From the NCBI RefSeq assembly GCF_030247185.1, contig NC_080571.1, forward strand, positions 212,911,380 through 212,975,379: 64,000 bases of DNA, read 5' to 3'. Shown piece by piece: positions 12,219 through 23,843 of the stretch (its first letter is position 1; each line of letters starts with the position of its first letter). The position numbers and the translations under genes are program-made. The DNA is from Malaya genurostris (lineage: Eukaryota; Arthropoda; Insecta; Diptera; Culicidae). The notes under the pieces are model-generated. The model was given only the letters and a program-made list of their open reading frames with translations, had not been told where the DNA came from and did no database searches.

Positions 12219-12600
12219 CTATTTTAATGCCGTTCGTATGTTTGTCTCTCGCTCCTTGACATGCTGATTTTGTCGGGACACGCGACAGGTCGGTTTCTCA
12301 ATGTGCAAACAATAACTCACTTTTAGCAAAAGTTCCATAGATCGAATCATTGCGTGTAGAGGCGAAATTCCAAATTGATATTTGTTTGGATTATTCTCAT
12401 TTGTTTCAGTTCTTGAAAAATTCAGAGCTTTTCCTGAGCGCTTGCATCTGTACCAAGCTTGGGATTGTGTGCCTGTTATGTCGTTTAACACTTTCGTATC
12501 GTTCAGGCAGAACGCTAGCTTCGTTGATACAAATACTTTCCCCAGTACTGTGGGAGAAAGCTCTGCAATTTCTGCATTTACTTTGTCCACTTCCTGCTGT
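12219..12600 (-). pseudogene. Transposon protein fragment (decayed)
   Basis: A minus-strand frame of about 123 codons looks like real former coding sequence. It has an acidic N-terminal stretch (VNAEIAELSPTVLGK), then a conserved-looking FCLNDTKVLNDITG, then a degenerate cysteine motif (WYRC where CYxC would be expected), then FGISPLHAMIRSMELLL. From memory this order resembles a conserved core in abundant transposon proteins of cnidarians and insects, with a cysteine pair followed by a 'spLHawIR' helix. I could not verify this by alignment. The frame has no start or end of its own, and the coding similarity stops abruptly. Its place between CACAGTGG ends makes it the likely remnant of that element's transposase. 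Confidence 0.45.
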
Positions 12601-12972
12601 TAGCTCCGTGTTTTCCTTTTGAAAAATTATTATTTTGAGCAGCAAAGGGAAACAGATGAAGGATAATTGTTGTTCCAGATTATCTAGCCTTCTTGCTCAA
12701 CAATCAATCGCAAGGGAACCAAACAGATATCAAATAATGTACAGTAAGGAAGCGCAAGAGAGTCGAAATAAATCAATTCGTAAGTATAGATAGTTCCATC
12801 CGCAGAAATTCAATCGTTTAGTGAATCTAGAGGATGTATTCAAACGATTTCTTTTAACGTCTGATCCTGTAATAGCATTATCGAATAGAGTAACAACCAA
12901 CGTGAATGCACTCCATCTACTCGATTGTGCAGCTGAATTGGTTTTAACACTATATAAGACAGCAATACCTTA

Positions 12973-13133
<161 letters not shown>

Positions 13134-13807
13134 CTAATAAATGTCTTACATGAAAAAGCATTTTTCACTGAAAAAAAACCAATGTTTGAACACAATTTAA
13201 AAAATTTAAAAAAATATCTCCTCCGCCATTTTTTTATAAACATGCTCGAAAGTATTTTCTATCAAATGAAAGAAACCAATTTTTTTTTCATTTGCTACAA
13301 TGTTAGATATAGAAGTTTAAAAATGATCTGTTTTTGAACTAGTTTTGCTCATAACTTCGGTTCTGAAAACGCTACCTGAATGCGCTAGTCATGAAAAAAT
13401 TGGTTTCAACCAACTCTAAAAGATATTCAAAGATACCAAAATCGAGAAGTGAAAATTAAGAAAGCTAGAGAAAAAAATCTGATTTTTTAGGAACACCCTA
13501 AGTTGCTCTATTAAAATAGCTGTAACACTAAAACCGTTAGAGATACTACAATAATTTTTTCGGCAAAGTTGCTTAATATAAGTTTTCCTACAGTTTTGCC
13601 GAAAGATGCAGTCCTCTATCTCAACACACACGGAAAATAGTTTTTGGATCACCCTAATAATTAGAACCACCCTAATACCATATGCTTCAAAATATGGCTT
13701 ATCTTTCACTGATCATTTGTTCTGAAGACATCATAGCTCTAAAGTATAAGGCTAAGCCACAAATGTTTTTGTCCCCCTAAATTGTGGATCCGGACCACTG
13801 TGCATTG

Positions 13808-14577
13808 AGATATTTCTAAATTTACTGATATATTTTCTTCGAAAATGTAGGTATTTCTTTGCAATACGTCTTAGGAACATAACTTCAATGATTCCGGTAG
13901 AAGTGATGAGAATTGATTGATGCAAGCACATTTTGCAAAACCGTATAATATGTCTCACAACAAATCAGTGGTATGCCCTACAACAATGATATGCAATATG
14001 CCCCTCGAAATGTCGGTATAGAAGAAAAGCAGACGAAGAAGATATTCTTTGCCTCAGAAATCAATTGCATAATCGATTAATTACAATGGAAAGCCAACAT
14101 TTTTGATTCTCGCAAGGCTACTTTTTGTTTTAATATCCGTTATAAATCTTTAAAACAATATTTTAACTCGAAGCATACTATTGAATCTAAGGTTGGGCAT
14201 AATGTCCGAAGAGTGACTGTTATGAGAAAATTCGTATATCAAAGAAATGGCTTTGTTTCTCTAGATTTTTATACTGTAAATAGAGACATTAGCACTGCTG
14301 AAAGTTAATTACTAAGTAGCAATCGACCATTATACGTTTTACATGGTTAAAATGCTTGTTTAGTCGAAGCAAAACCTTACATCGAAAAGCTTCAATTTTT
14401 TTCATATTTTCCATCAAACGACAACTGCCAAACTTGCATAGCAGAAGATCCTACGAAAATGTAGTGCAAATGAAAATGAAATAAATTTCTTGATTCACAG
14501 TGAATAAAAAATGTTAGTATTTGCTGTCTTGTTAAAATTATCCCTACACCAAGAAGGAGTAGTTTTTCAACAAAAAA
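13808..14577. other. Gene-free AT-rich DNA
   Basis: No gene, inverted repeat or repeat copy recognised. Confidence 0.45.
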
Positions 14578-14800
14578 AAAAGGCGGGTGGGTAATGTCAG
14601 AGACATAACTGGATGTCGTGAATACGAAAATAACTGACATATTCCTTAACACTTCCGAATATCAATTAGTTGATCAATTGTATGAACTATGCAAGCATTT
14701 CCCTTTTTCACATTTTTCGCAAAAACAAAGAAGGCTTCACTTGATCTCGATTACTATGAATTTCACACAGCGAAAAGTGCAAAAATCTAACCAAACCGAC
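14578..14800 (+). repeat. Dispersed motif copy 4 with truncated 557-bp unit
   Basis: ggcgggtgggtaatgtcaga through acacttccgaatatcaatta, then ttttcgcaaaaacaaagaag up to about 14795. It is a shortened copy of 5660-6000 and ends abruptly at gaccgacgacacg, a probable truncation. Confidence 0.65.
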
Positions 14801-15610
14801 GACACGACCAGGCACTCTGAAGGAAAAACGGTTTAAAAAATGTTCGTTAATGATTTACCATCAAATACCATAAATTGAGCGGTCCCTCGTTATTGATAAA
14901 ATCAATTTGATCGAGCAACACTGTTTAGTTGCTACGAACAAGTTTCCAAGGAGTCTCAATATAAATAAACAAAGATTTTGCCTCCAGAAGTTTGGTATAG
15001 GTGAAACAAACTAGAGGGTCGGGTTCAGGTTTCCCGTCTCTGGTGCAGCGAACAATCTCTAAAAATTCAAATTGTAGACTCGGTCGGTTAAGGGACGATA
15101 CGGTTACGCCAGTGATGAAGATTGTCGCTGTTTTGTCTGAACCACCGAAAAAGTCTGGTTCCTGGAGCAAAAATCTATCACTCACGAAAACATAGCCTAT
15201 TTCACTGCTGATCAAGGGAACCGCAAAGTGAACGATAATCACGAGCAAATTTTAACGATTAACTGGAAAATCAGTTTATTTATGCTACAGACTTCAGCTA
15301 TATCACTGTCTTCTGGTTTGGTACTCCATACGGAAATTTTTGATACGCCTGACATAACGGCGATCGCTCATAATTTGTCAGCGAAATGTGGTCTACGCGT
15401 TACAAGATACTACATAGCCCCAATTTTCATTTTATTTTTTCAACTAATGCATTGAAAGATTAAACGTAATTGTTTCAATAAATGAAATAAAATGTCGAGT
15501 TGAGTTGATTACGGACACTTTATTTATTTTAAATAAACGTATTGAATGAATGGGGTAAACTATCTTCATTCACAAAAATCAAGTAACTGGAAAGGTATTC
15601 TAGGATAAAA
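14801..15610. other. Gene-free DNA
   Basis: Open frames on both strands (14925-15248 minus and 15001-15455 plus) overlap each other and have no recognisable motif. 'agttgagttgattacggaca' and neighbouring sequence are unique in this window. Confidence 0.35.
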
Positions 15611-15785
15611 GTCCATTCGCACTATGCCGGGTCGGTCGATCCGGGAGTATCCGGGACGCCGAGTTTTTCTCGGTGCCGACGGTGCGAAAACTCGGCGAGG
15701 GATATCGGTGGCAACAAAATAAATTTTACGCCGACGAGGAAATAAAATGTCCCGGATCGACCGTCATGGCATAGTGCGAATAGAC
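15611..15785. mobile_element. Small inverted-repeat element (MITE)
   Basis: gtccattcgcactatgcc at the left and its complement ggcatagtgcgaatagac at the right, followed inward by the paired 'ggtcgatccggga' words. A second internal hairpin (ctcggtgccgac / actcggcgag) is present. There is no coding capacity. A decayed relative lies at 26670-26870. Confidence 0.8.
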
Positions 15786-16560
15786 GGATGATGATAGTGG
15801 ATGATTTGCACAAAAACAACAACAATCACTTTTAATCCTATCCTTCCGCTCCGGCGAGTTTCAAAAGGTTCGAATCCGATTCGATGTCGATCGCGCAAAA
15901 AATATTTTGGTTCAAAAATGCTGTCGGATTGGTGCTGGAATTTCCAGTTCGCTTTCCGGAACATTTTCCATGTTACCCGTTTTACTTATTTTCACTAGTT
16001 TATGGTTCTGCTCCATCTGATAACTACATACTTATCAATTTTGACTAACAGACAAAACACACAATCTCGTACTGTTGAATAATATAATGGCACTAGCTGA
16101 CCGCAAGCCTGTTTCCAATCGATGCACGGATGAGCTACCCCACAATAATTTGTAGTTTTACAACTTGAGCTAATCTCCATTCGACATGTCCTCTCCATCC
16201 AACGCACAGAGGATCTGAGGTTTTGAAGTTCTACTTTGCTAGAACTTGGTGGATTGTACTTGTTCGGCTTATGAACGGGTAACCTGAAAATAAATAACTA
16301 TTTCAAAAATGCTGTCGTTATACCTTACCTGTCATATTGCTAATAAAGCCATTTTTCGTTTAGCACGATCACAATTTCGGTACCATTTTAGATTATTTTT
16401 ATTTTTCTACAGAACAACATTGGTAACTACGGTTTGTTATTCGAAATCAACAATTTTTGGCTCTTGTTGCCAGTTTCAATATTTTTTCAAGCGATTTAGT
16501 TTTGACGTTACCAGTTACTGAGGGGTAGTTAAATTTGCGATACAGTTTTAATAGACGAGC
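15786..16560. other. Gene-free DNA
   Basis: No exon or element recognised. 'ctccggcgagtttcaaaagg' near 15850 is the only CpG-rich patch. Confidence 0.35.
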
Positions 16561-16594
16561 AGGCATGGCAAAAACACGGATCCGTTCTGCACGG

Positions 16595-17185
16595 TACTCA
16601 CCATCACTCGTGAGCACACCACCAGGAGTATTGAATGCTACGCTTCGTGCCCGTGTTGAAAAACACACACCGAACGCAGTAGAAAAAGCACCCGTACCGG
16701 TGGTCGTGTAATTGCCAAGCAACGGTGTTTGGATTTTCGGGCAGCACTGAAGTCGAGTGTTCCTGACTTCGGCAAACACCGAAGCCGAGTGTTTCCGATT
16801 TTGCCATATACGTTGCTTGTACTATAAGCACCTATAGCGCCACGGTATGACGAAAAATGCGTTTGAATGATTAATTCTTTTTTCATCAATACGCGTCTGA
16901 TTGAATTCAATTGATTGACAATATAACCAAAGCATGGGTGCTCTTCGGTGCCTTCGCGAAATTGAAAACACTCGGCTCCGGTGTTTAACGAAACTAAAAA
17001 CACGCAGTTTCGGTGTATGCCGAAGCTTGAAACACCAGCGCCGAAAATAAAACAGCGCCTCGAGCACCGTGGCTTCGGATATTGCGTTTCGTGTTTCTCT
17101 TTGTGCACTGGCACGCAATGGCATTCTCAATACACGCGGTGGCGGTGGTTATATGAAGCACGCAGTGCAGTGCAGTGTTTGGACA
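16595..17185. mobile_element. GC-richer foldback element with internal 'acaccgaag' repeats
   Basis: The left part (caccaccaggagtattgaat through cgtgttgaaaaacacacacc) resembles the reverse complement of 17080-17160. Internal words such as aacaccgaagccgagtgttt and ttcggtgtatgccgaagc recur in both orientations at 16750-17090, making nested hairpins. Open frames of up to 158 codons on the minus strand come from this symmetric GC-rich sequence and are not credible genes. Confidence 0.6.
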
Positions 17186-20040
17186 TGCCTGTAGACGAGT
17201 GGCAGGTCGTGTCGTCGGTAACAGTGTGTTGAAAAGAGAATGGTTCACCCAACGTACTGATTTATTTTACCTAAATAAAAGAAAATATAAACATGTAAAT
17301 ATTGAAAAGATAATTTTTTGTTTTTATTTTTATCAAAATAGTTGTTTTTATTTTAATCAAACTAGTTGACTTAAGCAACAAACAAAGTCATTCATCTTAG
17401 TGAACCCGACATTTGTAATACGCACTGTAGGTATTATTTGGTGAGCCCATGTACTGTAGTTGCAAAAACAAGTTGCTCAAGCGGTAATATATAACTATGA
17501 GAGTAACTATGATGAACTTAACTTTTCGTTCAATATCTTTGAAAAGTGATGTCAGGTCTGTTCATTTTTTTCGCGAGATGAAAGCATCTAATTGATTTTT
17601 GTTTTCATTGCGTATGTAATGCTGTATTTCTGAAACTTTTATGATAATATTCTCATGTCGGCAAGTTTTGCGTTCATTTCGAGTAGATAAATCTGGTACA
17701 ACTTATTTTCAAGTTTCGAATTGTTTTTCTAAAAATGAAGAAAACTTCTCACACTGACCTAAAATTTCACGAGGTAGCCAAGACTATGCGGACTTGGCAG
17801 CGAAATAGTTTTTACTGCCAGGTTTTCAACTTGGCTCATCATTTTTTGCCTTGCGGAGTGCATAATTTCACTTTTTTTCTTCACAAGAGGTTTACAGTCA
17901 CTTCGGCATATATTGAGTCGGATACAATTATGACAGCCATTTGGAAATTTTTTGATAAGTTGAACAATTGTTTTAGTTACTTCGTTTTTACATGGCGATG
18001 TGAAATTCTTTGCAGAGCTTCCATAACTACTAGTGCAACGTGTGCAAGTTAATGATTTGCTGCACAATTGTTTTAGATGTCCTTAAAATTGTTCTATAGT
18101 GATTATTTCGGTAGTATTGTAAAACTTAACAGTGATAAATTGCACAACCGATTTTAATATATTTAAATATCTTTCTGAACATATCTAACATAAAAAAACA
18201 ATTCTAAAACAATTGTAGATCTTCTTCAATAAGTTACATTTGCTACTTGGGGTGTGATGACATTAATAAAAATATTCCGCTTGACTCTCACGAAGTTACA
18301 CACCATGTAAAACTCAATAATTTAAGAACGAATCAATATTTTAGTTCTTATTATTATTACCAAATTTGTTAATTCATAGAGCATTTACAATCCGAAGTTT
18401 AGGTTCGCCTTTTTATGCGCAAAATGAGATTATTTTGAACTATGATTTATCCTTTTAGCCTTCCTTATAAATAAAGGATATGCAATCGCTTTGAAAACCG
18501 ACTTTTGAACCAATGCTTGGAGGGCCGCTTTCCAATTTCGAAATTACAGGATAAAACGAGTAATAACAAAAACCATGCACAATTTATAAAATCTTATTTA
18601 TCTGAATCCGATTTCCGGTCTCCGACTGATTAGCAAAATTTTATTGACGCTTGAAAAAACGATCAGAATCTTTTGAAGTTAGCCATATAATTCTACAACT
18701 GTACACTAGTTAGTTGATGGCCACCCAAACTGACTTCGGTTTTACCGGTGCTCAGTTCCGGAAGTACCGGAAATAGGAAGCAAAAATTTCAAAAAGTAGC
18801 TCCATTCATTTACTCAAAGATTTTAATTTTCTCATACTTAAAGTCTTACAGTCTCCTATGTTGGTACTGAATATTATTTGAATTCAACCTACGGTTCCAT
18901 TATTACTGAGTAGATTGTATTCAAAATTTAAAACGTGAAAAATATATATTTTTTTAAATTTGACTCAAAATTGTTTCAGGCTCGACTGAAATGACCTACG
19001 ATCTCATAGGATGATATTGAATTTTATTTGAACCTTCGGTTGCAAATGGATTTTATACCGGATCCGGGATTCCAATACATGCACTCGTCAGGCTGACAAT
19101 CAGCGAGAAGAGGATGTAAAAGCCGCTCTTCTTTCACTCCGGACTGGCCGTGAACGGGGAAATTTTAGTACGAAATGCCCAAGGGCGAAACGCGAAGAAA
19201 TATAAACAAAATAAGTGCTGTTTGCACAAACCAACAAAACCCCCAAATGTTCACGAAGTGCCTGCCGGAAGTTGCTCGTTAATCAAGAAATAACATAGGA
19301 CGAAGACGAAGTTCGCCATGACGGATGTTCCGGTTAACTGCCGAATGGCCGCTCGCAAGTGCGTAATATTTTTTCGCAAGTAAGCTAATCACCTTCCATA
19401 GAAAATTTATCAAAAGCAATAATCGGTCTTAGCTTTTTTTTACCACCATCCGAAAAAAGGTTATTTTTAATGCAACCGTTATGAACAAATATGCCCGGCC
19501 AAACGAACCGGTTTAAACTATACCAATGTTCAGCATCCGATTTGCCGAAAATAGGGGTCAAAACACCAAAAAGAAACTCACTTAATTTTCTCAGAGATGA
19601 CAGCAGATTTTCATAAAACTAGGCTCAAATGGTAGATCTTATAACCAAATATGTTGCTATTAAATTTTGTCAGGATCCGACCTACGGCTCCGGAATTACA
19701 CAGTGGCTGTATTTAAAAAATTTAAACGTTATTGTTGTGCATTTGACTCAAACTGTTTCAATTTGTAGGTTATGTTAGTTGCTAGCCAAAATATCATTCT
19801 TGTTTTTGTCCAAGGGACAATGAAAAACTATTTTGCAGAACTCCATAATAATATTTTTGAAAATATAAACCAGGTGAATTGAAACAGGTCTTTGAATAAA
19901 ATATTTTCAACTAATAGATTGGTTTGATCCTGGAATTATAAGAACTTACTCATATGTCTATATAAGCTATTCATTGCCCACTCTTTGGCCAATGGGGGCT
20001 GTACGTTTCTTCTTGGGAATTACTGATCTATAGTAACAAG
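17186..20040. other. Gene-free stretch with degenerate repeats
   Basis: Segments 18840-19000 and 19620-19790 are diverged copies of one another ('cctacgg[tc]tcc', then 'attactgag/acacag', then 'attcaaaatttaaaacg', then 'tttgactcaaa'). 19075-19370 is less AT-rich and unique. It contains atgttcacgaagtgcctgcc with an early stop, so no gene is called. Confidence 0.4.
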
Positions 20041-20042
20041 TA

Positions 20043-20281
20043 CACTGAAGTCTTTTTTTATGCGAATTTACGTACCGCATAAAAAAAACCGCATAATTCT
20101 GAAACTTCGCATAAAAAAAACCGCATAACTCTGAAACTTCGCATAAAAAACCCGCAGAAGGGAAACCGCATAACTCTGAAAATTCACATAAAAAAACCGC
20201 ATAACTCTGAAACTTCGCATAGCTCTGAAAATTCGCATAAAAATAGTCGCATAAAAAACCGCATAAAAAAAGACCTCAGTG
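20043..20281. mobile_element. TA-flanked MITE with internal ~37-bp repeats
   Basis: Ends are cactgaagtctttttttatg and its near-complement cataaaaaaagacctcagtg, each bordered by TA (20041-20042 and 20282-20283). That fits a Tc1/mariner-type target duplication. The interior is an array of 'cgcataaaaaaaaccgcata' and 'actctgaaactt' units repeated about five times. No coding capacity. Confidence 0.8.
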
Positions 20282-20289
20282 TACGAGTG

Positions 20290-22660
20290 GTTTTGTTTTC
20301 TTTAGGAAATGCGTCATTAGCGTCTATATAATTTTTATCAATTCAATTTATTAAGTCACAGAAAGAACAATTTCGACTGGAATTTCGTTTCATTTTGTAA
20401 CTTGATGAAGATTCAGATCTAATTATGCAAACAAATGATAATTTCATTTGTTTGTAAAAAAATATTGCCTTGGAAAATGCTGATAGATTCACGACTAACA
20501 TATGATTAATAGAAGTACTTGGCCATAAGCATGGTAATGATTAACTGATTGCACTCTTGCTGTGTAGGCTGATGGAGAAAAAATTCCATCTCTCATCACA
20601 CCAGCTGGGGCAATAACTGTGCAGCTTAAAATAATTGACAGATTATTGATTGGTTTCACGTCCCGACTGCTCCTCGGGGCGGTGAAAGAATGTGAATTGG
20701 CTCTAGAAGGTTGAGTTCGTACTGCAAATCAGTTAGCACTGTTTGAATTCTCAATGCAAGCTAGTCTATTCGTTGTTGTCTAATGGCAGTTCAACACAAA
20801 ACACGGTGACATTGTACTTCATTGGATCACAAGCTTTGTCGATTCAGCAGTATAGAAAATGCACATTCAATCAGCATCGATCAATCAATCATTTCACTTG
20901 CAAAGCGAACACCCGATTTACTCTGTACATGAGAATATAATAAAAAAAAATCCTACCAATACGTCAGTGGTTGGGCAACCCGCCGAAATATCCATTTATC
21001 ATGCGAAACATAAAAATGGATACAGTTATTGTAATCCATTCTTATAGCATACTTTTTAATTGACGATTATCAGAAAATAGAACCGTTCTTGAACGAGACG
21101 CAAATTTCTTTTGCACCCACAAAAACGATCCGTTTCGTCAAATGGCGTAACTAATATTTGACTATTTACAACTTACAGAAAATTTTACAATCGCAACTTT
21201 GACTCCAAACGTTTCAAAATAAGTCATAAAAATTAGTGCATGGTTTCCAAACGTCACCGGTACCTTTGAAATTTGTATGTAGAATGCCGTACGATAGGTA
21301 CACACTTGATCAATTGTTGACACCAGAAAAATTCAAGTGTATACGGTCCATTTGTGTTTTTTAATAATAACTGTTATAACAAGATTGTGGGTGGTGGTAA
21401 GATCACTTCGTCCGCGTTCCTTGGCGCCATTTTTTTCAAGTAGCAATTCTTCAGCAATGTTATCGTTTTCCATCTCATTGCCAACTTAAACAGTGTGATA
21501 ATCTTATCATTAACTGCATATTTTATGTCGTATGTAAGCGAAAGTGATGGCGTTGTGAGGAAACACATATCCACCGGCTGATGCCAATCGAGCGCACACA
21601 TTGTCTTACTAAACAGGCTGTTTTGATGCTTGGCTTAGTTTTTGTATGACCAACTACACAGCAAAAACCAAAAAAAGAATTATAACAATCTCAACAAAAA
21701 ATTTAGATGTACTGAACATCAAATGCAATAGTTCTCTGTTTTCGAGAAATATTGCAAATTAATCACACGTTATTACATCGAAACAACGTATTGAGTAGAT
21801 TACATCAACTTGACTGAATATTGCATACGATTCTGATATGAATTTATGCATCTTTTCGTGTAATATTACAACCTTTAGAACGACACCAACACATTTGTGA
21901 TATTACATCAAAATTTCTGTACATCACTATCCACTACTGATGTTTAGTTTTTCAAGTTGGAGAATATCCTGAACACAAACCAGTGAAATTTCAATCCGAC
22001 ACGAAATTCTCATTGACAATTAATTTTGTGATTAAAATCAGAAAATTTGACTCTATTTATCTGTCACCATCACTACTGAAAGACAGCACAAAGAAAACAA
22101 GAATGAAATTAGTTTTATTAACAAGTTTATTAACCAAAAACTCATGAGAAGTGTCTTAGCAAAACAATCCATTAAAAAGCTAAAAAGGATAGTCTTGTTA
22201 AAACTGCTTGCAATCTGTTTTGAGGTTTTTCGCATGTGTTACGATATATCCATATTTAAATTTCTAAACCGATTTGTAAAAATTCCGTAAACTTCTAAAA
22301 TAAAGTGTATTTATTCAGAATTTGTGCGCATTTGATACGATTGTGCGTAATATTGTTTTTAGGTGAAACAGTGAAGTGAGGTTCGAATGTTGCACTCTAA
22401 TTGTATATGTCAAACGAACAGCGAACTTCTTCCAACCTATATTGCAAATGGTGGTAGTTTTTCAGCTGAAGGCTATATCGAAACAAAAAGAAAGTTAGGT
22501 TCAAAACAAAGTTTTGGATCAAGGAAATAAGATCCTTCACAGTTTGTGTAGAATACTCGTAGTAGACGGTTGCTTTTCTCTGTGGCTTCTTGTTATTTCA
22601 TGATATATTTCGCTCGGTCTACGCCGTCTGCAGTACTATTTGTATTCGGTATTTGCTTTC
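20290..22660. other. Gene-free stretch
   Basis: AT-rich. Open frames near 20743-21047 and 21374-21601 have no motif or codon bias that I can see. Nothing else recognised. Confidence 0.4.
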
Positions 22661-22665
22661 CGAGT

Positions 22666-22853
22666 GCCGGGTTGGCGGTTCAATGCATAGGACGCCAGTT
22701 GTCGTATGTTCGAGCCCCGACCTGGAAGGATTCTTAGTGTCAGTAGGATCCATAGTACTAGCCATGCAATGATTCTGTACACTAAGAATCGGCTGCGAAG
22801 TCTGTTGAAACAGAAAGGCCAAATTCCACAAAAGGAATGTAATGCCAGGACTT
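22666..22853 (+). repeat. tRNA-derived SINE (Feilai-like), copy 1
   Basis: The tRNA-like head ggcggttcaatgcataggac, with B box gttcgagccccg at 22708-22719, is followed by a body gacctggaaggattcttagt, tgtacactaagaatcggctg and gttgaaacagaaaggccaaa, ending near aggaatgtaatgccaggact. The same organisation recurs at 28425-28617 (minus) and 30108-30205 (plus, truncated). It resembles the culicine Feilai family from memory. Confidence 0.75.
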
Positions 22854-23835
22854 TGCTAATTTTAAAAATGTATTGAGCATTTTTTCGGTTTTTCCTAAAA
22901 CTAAGTAATAATTGAAATATTGTTTTATTTTCTAATTATTCTGGCTTACAAAACCTTTCGAATGACCAATTAGATCTGCAATGGAAACATGTTTGTTCTA
23001 CAAAAAAAAACTATACCTTTTCAATTATCAACTTCCATTAGGTATGCTAATCGTCTACGAGGGACGTTTTCACGTTATTCTTCTATCAAACTTGACATGT
23101 AATGTTACATTTTATTACGACGGTATCTGAGTATGTTTGTACTGCATTGCAGTACAGCAGGCACCACTAACCTCCGTTTGTAACAACATACCATTTTTTC
23201 AAATACTTCACCACAAACCATGACCAATCCTAAGCAAACACTCCCATCGTCCAAGTGGAGATCCACCTTTTCCAAATCCACGTAGCGTAATTATATGCGA
23301 TTGTGCACTGTGAAGAAATTCCTTTTTGTTTTCGTTGTACCTTAATTGGCTAACAAACAAGAACATCGTTTAATGAGTTGCAAGCGTGTGTAGGTAGTGT
23401 AAACAAACCTTCAATGCTTCAATTCGCGAGACCTGCTAGCTGCACCATTTAAAATGGTGTGAAGGCTTACACAAATCGGTTTCATGTTAATATATTATGA
23501 CTGCCAAAGTGTTTCATCGCCAACCACGCAATGCAAACTCCTACGATGGATGTGAGTCTCTTCGGGTAATTAAGAGTGAAAAATAATTAATGATTCAATA
23601 TATCGAGTAAAACCCTTCATGAAATAGACACTTGTATGAAAAAGTGATGGTACGTACAGTATATGGAAATGAGCGCCTGCTTTTGAAGCGCCTTTGAAAG
23701 GCGTGTTCAGTTCCGGATTGAACATTGTCTTACTCGATAGCTCCATGCATGTACACATTCTCCGCTTGTAATTAATACTCTAGGGAAATACGATTTTAGA
23801 GAGAATTATTTTAATAGAAGTGTTTTTCTTTACAG
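22854..23835. other. Upstream flank of the CABIT gene
   Basis: No exon recognised. A pyrimidine-rich tract leads to tttttctttacag at 23823-23835, a good splice acceptor just before the first coding exon. The 5' untranslated exon or exons therefore lie further upstream, at unknown positions. Confidence 0.5.
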
Positions 23836-23843
23836 ATCGCACT

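Noticed and set aside
16638..17114. Minus-strand open frame of 158 codons plus overlapping frames
   Set aside because: It lies in a foldback element with inverted 'acaccgaag' words. Several frames on both strands are open together, and no domain is seen.
19252..19375. Start of a gene at atgttcacgaagtgcctgcc
   Set aside because: The frame closes after 11 codons, and no splice donor gives a longer recognisable product.
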